Positions 1-6,200 of a stretch of DNA of 6,445 bases are shown here, in pieces; position 1 is the first letter of the stretch; every line of letters begins with the position of its first letter. Origin of the DNA: Nitrospira sp. (GTDB lineage: Bacteria > Nitrospirota > JACRHL01); assembly GCA_026994095.1 (NCBI GenBank), contig JALWRU010000201.1, positions 1-6,445 on the forward strand. Reading direction: 5' to 3'. The position numbers and the translations under genes are program-made. The notes below the pieces were generated by a model, which ran no database searches, was not told the origin of the DNA, and saw only the letters and a program-made list of their open reading frames with translations.

Positions 1-932
1 GGCAACTCCACCATCCAGTCCATGTAGGTGCGCAGGATCGACGCCTCGGACGAATCCGGGTGCATCCGCTCCAGCCGCCGCAACTGCTTGAGGGTCTCTT
101 CGGCGACTTTTTGCGGCATGGCGGCGGCCTCTACCGCCTTTTTGAGATCGTCCAGATCCGCATCCCGATCGTCTTCTTCACCCAACTCCCGGCGAATGGA
201 CTTCATCTGCTCACGCAGGTAGTACTCCCGCTGGGAGCGGTCGATCTCGGCCTTGGCGTCGGTCTGGATCTGCTGCTGCACACTCAGCACCGACAGCTCG
301 TTGGCCAGAATATCGTTGACGTGGGCCAGTCGATCGACCGGATCCAGCGTCTCCAGCACCTCCTGGGCGACCTCGGCCTTGAGGCCCAGATTGGAGATGA
401 TCATGTCGGCCAGACGGCCCGGATCACGAATATCCTCCAGCAGTACCAATACATCCGGGGCCAGCGCTTTACCGTAACCGACGATGCGCTCTACCTGTTC
501 GGTAGCGGTGCGGATCAACGCCTCAATCTCTACCTCACGGCCCTGCACCGGCGGCTCGGCCACCCCCTCCAGATTGACCTTGAAGTACGGCTCTGCCTGT
601 ACAAAACTGTTGATACGGGCCTTGCCGACACCCTGCACCAGAATCTTGATGCGGCCGTCCGGCAGCTTCAGCATGCGCATGATGACACCCACGGTGCCGG
701 TACGATAAATCTCGTCTTCGGAGGGTGTCTCCACCTCCAGCGCCTGCTGGGTGGCCAGCAGGATCATACGATCCGACTCCAGCGCCGCCTCAATGGCCGC
801 CACACTGCGGGGGCGGCCCACAAACAGCGGCAGTACCATGTAGGGGAACACCACAATATCACGCACCGACAAGAGCGGCATTTGCGATGGGATTTCAAGC
901 GTATCCGGGTTGATTTCAACAAAATCAGTCAT
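1..932 (-). CDS. lon: ATP-dependent protease La (Lon), N-terminal part, cut by left window edge
   Basis: Lon is a cytosolic homo-hexameric AAA+ serine protease that degrades misfolded and regulatory proteins. The visible 310 complete codons (plus two bases of the next) correspond to the N-terminal domain and following helical region of the family. Near residues 18-45 the segments LLSVRDIVVFPYMVLPLFVG match the Lon substrate-binding domain; MLKLPDGRIKILVQG follows in the same domain, then the hallmark SQREYYLREQMK of the coiled-coil region, and the end reads YMDWMVELP, which in E. coli Lon directly precedes the ATPase module. The Walker motifs and the Ser-Lys catalytic dyad therefore lie outside the window. 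The start ATG at 932-930 gives MTDFVEINPD and has a GAGGA ribosome-binding site 4 bases upstream. Lon lies 45 bases (933-977) downstream of galU, rather than next to clpPX as in many gammaproteobacteria. The family assignment is near certain; whether the rest is intact cannot be seen. Confidence 0.97.
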   Translation of the reverse strand, partial: MTDFVEINPDTLEIPSQMPLLSVRDIVVFPYMVLPLFVGRPRSVAAIEAALESDRMILLATQQALEVETPSEDEIYRTGTVGVIMRMLKLPDGRIKILVQGVGKARINSFVQAEPYFKVNLEGVAEPPVQGREVEIEALIRTATEQVERIVGYGKALAPDVLVLLEDIRDPGRLADMIISNLGLKAEVAQEVLETLDPVDRLAHVNDILANELSVLSVQQQIQTDAKAEIDRSQREYYLREQMKSIRRELGEEDDRDADLDDLKKAVEAAAMPQKVAEETLKQLRRLERMHPDSSEASILRTYMDWMVEL

Positions 933-936
933 GCAG

Positions 937-941
937 TCCTC
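937..941 (-). promoter_or_regulatory. Ribosome-binding site of lon
   Basis: The minus strand reads GAGGA four bases before the lon ATG (GAGGACTGCATG). It supports the start at 932. The spacing is slightly short but within the usable range. Confidence 0.6.
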
Positions 942-953
942 GTAGTTCCCCTC

Positions 954-979
954 AAACCCGGCGCTCGCCGCCGGGGTTT
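954..979 (-). terminator. GC-rich hairpin between galU and lon; weak terminator or mRNA processing/attenuation structure
   Basis: Bases 954-963 (AAACCCGGCG) pair with 969-979 (CGCCGGGGTTT), giving ten pairs with one bulged G at 973 and a 5-base loop. On the transcribed strand the structure begins inside the galU stop codon (980-978) and ends about 20 bases before the lon start. After the stem the message reads TTTGAGG, so there are only three U residues. A strong intrinsic terminator is therefore unlikely; a partial terminator, a 3'-end stabiliser of galU mRNA or a processing site are alternatives. Confidence 0.45.
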
Positions 980-1850
980 AACAGTCCAGACCCTTCAAAA
1001 AATCGCGAAACGGCTTACCCAACTCGGGAGAGTCCATCCCCAGTGCCACGGTGGCCATCAAAAAACCCAATTTGCTACCCACGTCGTAGCGGGTGCCATC
1101 CAGCTCCACCCCGTGGACGACCCGTCCCCGCAGCATATCCTTGAGCGCATCGGTCAGTTGCAGTTCACCCCCGGCTCCGGTGGAGATCTGCTCCAGCGCT
1201 TCAAATACCGCCGGGTCGAGGATGTAACGCCCGATTACCGACAGGTTGCTGGGGGCGTCCTTGGGGGCCGGCTTCTCCACCATGTCGCTGATCTGATGGA
1301 CGCCTTCTCGCACCGGATTGGTGGCCACGACACCGTAGTTCACCACATCGGCGGGCGGTACCTGTTGCAGGCCGATTACCGAGGTACCAAATTCGTTGTA
1401 GACCGACATCATCTGGGCCAGCGCCGAGGTGGGGCCGTGGATCACATCGTCGGCCAACAGTACCGCAAACGGCTCATCGCCGACCATGTTGCGGGCACAG
1501 GCCACCGCATGGCCCAGCCCCAACGCCTCTGGTTGACGCACGTAACAGAAATTGGCCATGTCGGAGATATGTTGTACCTCTTTAAGCAGGTCGCCCTTGC
1601 CCTTGTCCCTCAGGGCCGACTCCAGCTCGAACGACATGTCGAAATGGTCTTCGATGGCGCGTTTGCCACGTCCGGTGACGATGATAATGTCGGTGATACC
1701 GCAGGCCACGGCTTCTTCCACCACACACTGGATCAACGGTTTGTCCACCAGCGGCAGCATCTCTTTGGGAGAGGCCTTGGTGGCCGGGAGAAATCGGGTT
1801 CCCAGTCCTGCCGCAGGCAGCACCGCTTTACGCACCGGTTTTACGCTCAT
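978..1850 (-). CDS. galU: UTP-glucose-1-phosphate uridylyltransferase
   Basis: GalU makes UDP-glucose and pyrophosphate from UTP and glucose-1-phosphate in the cytosol. UDP-glucose feeds lipopolysaccharide, exopolysaccharide and galactose metabolism. The 290-residue product is full length for the family. It carries the nucleotide-binding signature GLGTRFLPATKASPKEMLP (residues 15-33), the acidic LLADD (131-135) expected at the metal/nucleotide site, VEKP (191-194), SNLSVIGRY (201-209), GGELQLTDAL (227-236) and YDVGSKLG (255-262), all aligning by eye with E. coli GalU. GTG at 1856 and ATG at 1853 and 1850 are consecutive in-frame codons. I chose ATG 1850 because AAGGGG ends 5 bases upstream of it, whereas the earlier codons lie too close to that site. 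The gene starts 67 bases after the coaE stop and is followed by lon. No truncation or missing motif is visible. Confidence 0.96.
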   Translation of the reverse strand: MSVKPVRKAVLPAAGLGTRFLPATKASPKEMLPLVDKPLIQCVVEEAVACGITDIIIVTGRGKRAIEDHFDMSFELESALRDKGKGDLLKEVQHISDMANFCYVRQPEALGLGHAVACARNMVGDEPFAVLLADDVIHGPTSALAQMMSVYNEFGTSVIGLQQVPPADVVNYGVVATNPVREGVHQISDMVEKPAPKDAPSNLSVIGRYILDPAVFEALEQISTGAGGELQLTDALKDMLRGRVVHGVELDGTRYDVGSKLGFLMATVALGMDSPELGKPFRDFLKGLDC

Positions 1851-1855
1851 CATCA

Positions 1856-1860
1856 CCCCT
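1856..1860 (-). promoter_or_regulatory. Ribosome-binding site of galU (decides the start)
   Basis: The minus strand reads GAAGGGGTGATGATGAGC. AGGGG (1860-1856) sits 5 bases before ATG 1850 but only 2 before ATG 1853 and overlaps GTG 1856, so it favours the third of the three tandem start codons. Confidence 0.5.
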
Positions 1861-1917
1861 TCTCATCTGACCCATAATCGGTTAGGTGGTTACCCACTCT
1901 GAAATCTCCGGGTCATT

Positions 1918-2571
1918 CTAACAGGAGGATGGCGGCCTCTCCGGTGCGTGGTCCACCCATTGGGTAAGTATCCGTTGCACCTGATCCTTCAGGTGCGTCA
2001 GCTTCGCATCCCCTGCCAACACCTCATCGGCATATTGGCACCGTTCCTTGCGGGAAATCTGTGCGTCGATCCGTTGCCCGGCCTCGGCCTCACTTAACCC
2101 GTCACGGGCACGGATGCGTGCGATCTGGCTGGCCCGGTCCAGATCCACCACCACCACCTTGTCCATCAGCCGGTAGGCCCCCGCCTCGATCAGCAAGGGC
2201 GCATCATAGACCACCGGGCGGTGCGGGTCTTCTGCGGCAAAGCGGGCCACCTGCGCTTGAAAGGCGGCCTGTATGCGCGGGTGCAGAATGGCCTCCAGTT
2301 GCTGGCGGGCGGATGGGTCCGCGAACACCCGCTGTCCCATTTGTTGACGGTTCAGGCCGCCATCCTCATCGATAAACTGGTCGCCAAACTGGCGCGCGAT
2401 TTCGTTCAGGGCCGGGCTACCGGGGGCGACCACCTGGCGGGCCAGCACATCGGCACCGATCACCCGCGCACCGGCCTCTTCAAACAGCCGTGCCACGGTC
2501 GACTTGCCCGCAGCAATGCCACCGGTCAGACCGATCAACAGCGGGGCAGGTGGTGAGGAGGGTTCAGCCAT
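1918..2571 (-). CDS. coaE: Dephospho-CoA kinase
   Basis: CoaE phosphorylates the ribose 3'-hydroxyl of dephospho-CoA with ATP, the last step of coenzyme A synthesis in the cytosol. The 217-residue product is close to the usual length of about 200. Residues 11-25 read LLIGLTGGIAAGKST, containing the P-loop GGIAAGKS (17-24). GADVLARQVV (39-48) carries the conserved Asp at 41, followed by LHPRI, then YDAPLLIEAG. The lid region with an Arg-rich AQISRKERCQYAD stretch and the C-terminal LTHLKDQVQRIL helix also fit the family. The segment after YAD reads EVLAGDAKL where many homologues have an Asn-containing V-I-x-N turn, a small divergence. The start ATG is directly preceded by an in-frame TAG, so no upstream start is possible; no clear ribosome-binding site is visible and the ktrA stop lies 21 bases upstream, suggesting reinitiation. 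About seven residues precede the usual domain start. Confidence 0.95.
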   Translation of the reverse strand: MAEPSSPPAPLLIGLTGGIAAGKSTVARLFEEAGARVIGADVLARQVVAPGSPALNEIARQFGDQFIDEDGGLNRQQMGQRVFADPSARQQLEAILHPRIQAAFQAQVARFAAEDPHRPVVYDAPLLIEAGAYRLMDKVVVVDLDRASQIARIRARDGLSEAEAGQRIDAQISRKERCQYADEVLAGDAKLTHLKDQVQRILTQWVDHAPERPPSSC

Positions 2572-2592
2572 CTAGCAGCGGGGGACGACGGG

Positions 2593-3279
2593 CTAACCCG
2601 CCTCCTGCAGCCGTTGCAGGTCGCGCTCATGGCCGATCAACAGGAGGATGTCACCCTCCCTGAGCAGGTCGTCAGAACGGGGGTTGAAGTTGACCGCGCT
2701 CTCTTCACTCAAGGAGATGCCCATTTCGTTTAACGCCGGTCGCAAGATCGCTACCACGGTGACGTTAAAATGGGTGCGGATGAGGCTCTCCCGCAGCAGC
2801 ATACCCGCATAGCGCGGCGGCAGCGGCATCTCTACGATGCCAAACCCCTTGGTCAGTTCCAGATGCTCCAACTGGTTGGGCATGGCCAGACCGTGGGCCA
2901 GACGAATGGCCGACTCCCGTTCCGGATAGACCACCCGGCTTACCCCCAGCTTTTCCAGCACCTTGCCCTGCTTGGAGGTGACCGCCTTGGCGATGATCTC
3001 GGTCACACCCAAATCCATGAGGGTCATGACGATCAGGATACTGGCCTCGATGGCCTCACCGATACTGACCACCGCCACATCGACATTTTCCATACCGACC
3101 GCGCGCAGGGCGTTGTCGTCGGTGGCATCACACTGGACCGCATGGGTCACATGCTCACCAATATGCTCGACCAGTTCGCCGTCCGAGTCGATGGCCAGCA
3201 CCTCCTGCCCCTGATCCACCAGGGTTTCAGCTACGGCAGTACCAAAACGGCCCAGACCGATGACTGCAAATGTTCGCAT
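2593..3279 (-). CDS. ktrA: KtrA/TrkA-type potassium uptake regulatory (RCK) protein
   Basis: This is the cytosolic gating subunit of a Ktr/Trk potassium uptake system. Family members form a ring under the membrane channel and open or close it in response to bound nucleotide. The 228-residue protein has one RCK unit. Residues 3-13 form the Rossmann turn with GLGRFG (8-13), and the strand ending LAIDSD (28-33) carries the Asp that contacts the adenosine ribose. VQCDATDD and VVSIGEAIEASI follow. The C-terminal RCK_C domain (about 140-225) contains GFGIVEMPLP, VTVVAILR and REGDILLLIGHERDLQRL. The length of about 220 residues fits KtrA, whereas E. coli TrkA (about 458) has two tandem units. The ATG at 3279 is preceded by GGTGAT with a 6-base spacer. 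It follows the channel gene by 36 bases, as expected of an operon pair. The Ktr rather than Trk naming is inference. Confidence 0.9.
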   Translation of the reverse strand: MRTFAVIGLGRFGTAVAETLVDQGQEVLAIDSDGELVEHIGEHVTHAVQCDATDDNALRAVGMENVDVAVVSIGEAIEASILIVMTLMDLGVTEIIAKAVTSKQGKVLEKLGVSRVVYPERESAIRLAHGLAMPNQLEHLELTKGFGIVEMPLPPRYAGMLLRESLIRTHFNVTVVAILRPALNEMGISLSEESAVNFNPRSDDLLREGDILLLIGHERDLQRLQEAG

Positions 3280-3285
3280 GGTTAC

Positions 3286-3291
3286 ATCACC
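3286..3291 (-). promoter_or_regulatory. Ribosome-binding site of ktrA
   Basis: The minus strand reads AAGGGTGATGTAACCATG. GGTGAT, complementary to the 16S rRNA 3' end, lies 6 bases before the ATG and supports the start at 3279. Confidence 0.55.
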
Positions 3292-3315
3292 CTTCGTTGC
3301 ACTGCGGTCGTTCCA

Positions 3316-4707
3316 TCAGCCAATCAAGACCTTCTCGGTCGGCAGGCGGTAGTGCTGCTGTTTTTCGCCATGCAGCACGGCAATACCGATGGTCAGCGGG
3401 CCCAATCGGCCAATGAACATACAGAGGGTCAGCAACAGTTTGCCGGTATCCCCAAAATTAGCGCAGTAGCTGCGGCCACTGCCGTCTCCCACAGACAGAC
3501 CCACAGTGGCCACTGCCGAGGTGACCTCGAACAGGGTCTCCAGAAAGGGGGTTCCCTCCACCGCCAGCACCACCCAGGTGACACCGGTCACCAGAAAGAA
3601 CGCCATAAAACCAAGAAAAAAACTCTTCTGCACGATCGACGGGGGCAGGCTGCGATGAAACAGATGCACCTGCTCCCGACCCCGCAGGGTGGACCATAGG
3701 CTCGCCAATATCACCCCGACCGTAGTGACTTTGATGCCCCCGGCAGTAGAGCCCGGTCCACCGCCGATGATCATCAACATGACCAGCAGGTATAACCCGG
3801 CCCCGGAGATACCACCAATATCCAGGGTAGCAAAGCCGGCGGTACGGGCGGCAAACCCCATAAACAGGGCATCACCGATTCGGCCCAACCAGTGAGTTGG
3901 CTGCGCCGGGTCGGCCGGGTTGATGCCCAGACCCGGCTCCACCATAAACAGCACAAGCGAGCCGATCACCCCTACCGCCACGGTCATCCACAGGGTCAGA
4001 CGGGTGTGGATCGACAGCCGTCGAATGGCTCCCGCGCTCCATTGCTTCACATCGCTGAGGACCAGAAAACCGAGCCCACCGATGAGCACCGACAGGCTGA
4101 CAGTGGTGGTAATCCACGGGTCGCCCCGGTATTGGGTCAAACTGTCGGAGAATAGTGCAAACCCGGCGTTGTTAAAGGCCGACACCGCATGAAATACGCC
4201 GTACCACACGGCCTTGGGCAGCGGCATGTCGGTCGCAAACCGGACCGTCAGCAGCAACGCAGCGATGCTCTCCACCACCAGCGTCACCTGCACTGTAAGG
4301 GTGGCAAACCGCAGCAGCCCATCCATGGTGGGAGAGGCCATGGCCTCTTTGAGTACCAGCCGGTTACGCAGCCCCACCCGGCGGCCGAGAATCAGCGCCA
4401 CAAAGGTGGCCGCAGTCATATACCCCACCCCGCCCACCTGAAACAGGAACAGCAGTACCGCATGACCAAACGTGGTGAACTGTTGCGGGGTATCCAGCAC
4501 GATCAGCCCGGTCACACAGACCGCCGAGGTGGCCGTAAACAGGGCGTCTACAACCCCGATGGAGTGGCCACTGGTGGAGGCCTGTGGCAAGGACAACAAC
4601 AGGGTGCCCAGCAGCACAATGCCGCCGGCACCACCCATTAGAATGCGCGCCGGTGAGGCCCTTGTTCCACGGAACCCAACTCCCCGATGGTCAGGAGATG
4701 CCGTCAT
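3316..4707 (-). CDS. ktrB: KtrB/TrkH-type potassium channel-like transporter subunit
   Basis: This is the inner-membrane K+-translocating subunit of the superfamily of K+ transporters (Ktr/Trk/HKT). The 463 residues fold as four tandem M1-P-M2 units. All four pore loops are visible with their filter glycines: SAVCVTG (Gly67), SAFNNAG (Gly182), AARTAG (Gly291) and SAVATVG (Gly403). The flexible intramembrane gate appears as IGGGPGSTAGGIK (about 314-326), and Arg434 in GRLGP sits in the last M2 helix, where a conserved basic residue is expected. The N-terminus is short and basic with ASPARIL, typical of the family. The ktrA partner follows 36 bases later. The start ATG 4707 has no evident ribosome-binding site, but no better in-frame start precedes the first membrane helix. 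It begins 52 bases after the Kelch gene. TrkH is the alternative name; the short one-unit partner favours KtrB. Confidence 0.93.
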   Translation of the reverse strand: MTASPDHRGVGFRGTRASPARILMGGAGGIVLLGTLLLSLPQASTSGHSIGVVDALFTATSAVCVTGLIVLDTPQQFTTFGHAVLLFLFQVGGVGYMTAATFVALILGRRVGLRNRLVLKEAMASPTMDGLLRFATLTVQVTLVVESIAALLLTVRFATDMPLPKAVWYGVFHAVSAFNNAGFALFSDSLTQYRGDPWITTTVSLSVLIGGLGFLVLSDVKQWSAGAIRRLSIHTRLTLWMTVAVGVIGSLVLFMVEPGLGINPADPAQPTHWLGRIGDALFMGFAARTAGFATLDIGGISGAGLYLLVMLMIIGGGPGSTAGGIKVTTVGVILASLWSTLRGREQVHLFHRSLPPSIVQKSFFLGFMAFFLVTGVTWVVLAVEGTPFLETLFEVTSAVATVGLSVGDGSGRSYCANFGDTGKLLLTLCMFIGRLGPLTIGIAVLHGEKQQHYRLPTEKVLIG

Positions 4708-4735
4708 CAGGTGATGGGTTGAATGGTCAACAGCG

Positions 4736-4750
4736 TGCGCCCCCCGCGCA
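4736..4750 (-). other. Small perfect inverted repeat between the Kelch gene and ktrB
   Basis: TGCGC (4736-4740) and GCGCA (4746-4750) are perfect inverted copies around CCCCC. The hairpin has five GC-rich pairs and lies 10 bases beyond the Kelch stop codon on the transcribed strand. No U-run follows, so it is not an intrinsic terminator by itself; it could be incidental. Confidence 0.3.
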
Positions 4751-4759
4751 TAAGATCAG

Positions 4760-6022
4760 CTACAGCACCAGCGGCAGGTACCGTTCAGACGCGACCGCCA
4801 TATTCGGGCTGGCTGGCGAACCGCCCAGCCCACCGATAATGACCACTGTACTGTCCTGCAAACGGGTGGCGGTATGACCAAAGCGCGGGAAGGTGAGCGA
4901 CCCCGGCGCGGCGACGAGCTGATTTACATCAAAGTGGTAGAGCTGCGCAGTGCCGGAAATGGCACCCGCATCGCTGACGATCCCCCCGACCAGCAGCACA
5001 TCACCGTTGGCGAGCAGGGTCGCGGTGTGGTAAATGCGGCTTACCGGCAGCGAGATATCGTGGAACACCACCCGGAAGCGGTTGACTGCTCCGGGACAAC
5101 CGGCATTGGCACCCAACTCGAACACCTCTGCCTGTGTGGTCAACGAGGTGCCGGTTGCCGCCAGCCCGCCGTAGATCAATACCTGACAACCGTCCGATGA
5201 GGCGGTCGCGGTATGGGCCGCGCGGGCAATAAGCGGCCCTTCTGCGGCTGTCAGAAGCTGTGAGGTGCCCTGAACCGGGTCAAAAATCTCGGCACTGAGC
5301 AAGGGCAAGGCGCTGGTTCCCCAGCCACCGACAATTAACAGGGTGCCGTCGGCCAGTTCCGACACGGTATGCCCCTCACGGGCCACCGCCATGTCGATAA
5401 CCGGTACCAGCAGGTTACCGGTCACCTCAAAAATTGCTGTGAGTGGGCCAACACCATCCCGTCCACCCAACTGGAACGTGCGCCCGCCGCTGGTGCGGAT
5501 CACCGCCGCCCCGGTAATACCACCGGGAAAACCGATCGGGTCAGAGATCGGCACAAAATTTGTTGATAGCGGTAGCCGTTCGCCGCCCGAAACCGGGGGC
5601 GAGGTCGCCGACAGGGCCTCTGGTGTGTTGAACGCAGCCACTCCGGTAGTATCGATGCCACTGCTGGCCTGACCGGTCAGCACCAGAATATCGGTACCTG
5701 CCGCTACCGCCACCGGGTTGACACGCCCCAAGGTGGGGTCCAGTCGGATTTCAGGGACAAAGCTGACCTCTGCACGGGCCAGTCGTTCCGCATAGCTGGT
5801 ATTGGCCAGCGCCGTACCGTCCGGCCCTTGCCCGCCAATCACTACCACATCGCCAGTAGCTGGATCGACCACCGCCGTATGAAAGGCCCGTCCGTTGCCG
5901 CCGTTCACCTGGGACGGCAGCACATCAAAGGTGCCGGGCGTCAATGAACCGCTGTTGCATGCAGTCAAGAACAGCAACAAACCCATCAGCCCCATGCGGG
6001 ACAAAAAAAGCCGGTCAGGCAT
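4760..6022 (-). CDS. Predicted Kelch-repeat beta-propeller lipoprotein, function unknown
   Basis: I do not recognise a specific function. From the chosen start (ATG 6022) the product is 420 residues. The N-terminus has a basic n-region (MPDRLFLSR), a hydrophobic core and the lipobox LTAC with Cys22, predicting lipid anchoring after signal peptidase II cleavage. The rest is a Kelch/galactose-oxidase-type propeller. HT...GG repeat pairs occur at residues 48/62, 218/231, 270/284, 332/346 and 383/397. Degenerate strand motifs at 111-118 (DILVLTGQ) and 182-187 (TFQLGG) bring the count to seven blades. The terminal ASERYLP resembles the closing strand of a blade. Cys279 and Cys309 could form a disulfide. 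In-frame starts also exist at 6067 (ATG) and 6076 (GTG), giving longer signal peptides; none has a good ribosome-binding site. Start 6022 fits best with signal length and the promoter candidate. Its role, perhaps surface binding or envelope assembly, is open. Confidence 0.85.
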   Translation of the reverse strand: MPDRLFLSRMGLMGLLLFLTACNSGSLTPGTFDVLPSQVNGGNGRAFHTAVVDPATGDVVVIGGQGPDGTALANTSYAERLARAEVSFVPEIRLDPTLGRVNPVAVAAGTDILVLTGQASSGIDTTGVAAFNTPEALSATSPPVSGGERLPLSTNFVPISDPIGFPGGITGAAVIRTSGGRTFQLGGRDGVGPLTAIFEVTGNLLVPVIDMAVAREGHTVSELADGTLLIVGGWGTSALPLLSAEIFDPVQGTSQLLTAAEGPLIARAAHTATASSDGCQVLIYGGLAATGTSLTTQAEVFELGANAGCPGAVNRFRVVFHDISLPVSRIYHTATLLANGDVLLVGGIVSDAGAISGTAQLYHFDVNQLVAAPGSLTFPRFGHTATRLQDSTVVIIGGLGGSPASPNMAVASERYLPLVL

Positions 6023-6075
6023 GGTAAAAGCACAGGCAAGACGGGATGTGGGAGCGTGTCTCATCATATCAGCCA

Positions 6076-6104
6076 CTTATGTACTATAACCGGGATTCTG
6101 TCAA
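6076..6104 (-). promoter_or_regulatory. Candidate sigma70-type promoter of the Kelch lipoprotein gene
   Basis: On the minus strand a perfect -35 hexamer TTGACA (6104-6099) is followed after 17 bases by CATAAG (6081-6076), which matches TATAAT at four of six positions. This would place the transcript start near 6069, about 47 bases before ATG 6022. The -35 is strong and the -10 only fair. If correct, it argues against the starts at 6067 and 6076. Confidence 0.4.
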
Positions 6105-6107
6105 ATT

Positions 6108-6135
6108 CACCGACCCCATCGGTGACAGGGGTCAC
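6108..6135. repeat. Overlapping inverted repeats just upstream of the -35 candidate
   Basis: Three perfect dyads interlock in 28 bases: CACCGA-N5-TCGGTG (6108-6113/6119-6124), GACCCC-N10-GGGGTC (6112-6117/6128-6133) and GTGAC-N4-GTCAC (6122-6126/6131-6135). They cannot all form at once. They start 3 bases upstream of the candidate -35 hexamer and lie beyond the terminator of the preceding gene, so an operator is more plausible than an mRNA structure. This is inference. Confidence 0.4.
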
Positions 6136-6139
6136 ATAC

Positions 6140-6176
6140 AAAAACGCCCCGAAGCGCATGGCACTCCGGGGCGTTT
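6140..6176 (-). terminator. Rho-independent terminator of the outer-membrane protein gene
   Basis: AAACGCCCCG (6142-6151) and CGGGGCGTTT (6167-6176) form a perfect 10-pair stem around a 15-base loop region, which can add two further pairs after a mismatch. On the minus strand the stem is followed by a run of five U residues (bases 6144-6140). It begins about 25 bases after the stop codon at 6201, the standard arrangement. On the plus strand only three U residues follow, so it acts on the minus strand. Confidence 0.85.
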
Positions 6177-6200
6177 ATCAGGTCACTTGAGTCCGTTCGA

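Noticed and set aside
60..1877. Long plus-strand open frame of 605 codons antisense to galU and lon
   Set aside because: It is exactly codon-aligned with both minus-strand genes, which happen to share a frame. Antisense stops would need TTA, CTA or TCA sense codons, which are rare in GC-rich genes, so the frame stays open by composition. The translation is rich in His, Gln and Arg and shows no domain.
1851..1917. Possible separate promoter between coaE and galU
   Set aside because: Only a weak GATTAT-like element is visible, with no convincing -35 hexamer at the right distance and no terminator for coaE.
2770..3699. Plus-strand open frame of 309 codons antisense to ktrA and the end of ktrB
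   Set aside because: It is again codon-aligned with the minus-strand genes and explained by the same scarcity of TTA, CTA and TCA codons. It has no recognisable motif or ribosome-binding site.
6023..6076. Longer N-terminus for the Kelch lipoprotein (GTG 6076 or ATG 6067)
   Set aside because: These starts would leave almost no leader after the candidate promoter and give a signal peptide of 37-40 residues instead of 22. They are not excluded, because no start has a clear ribosome-binding site.
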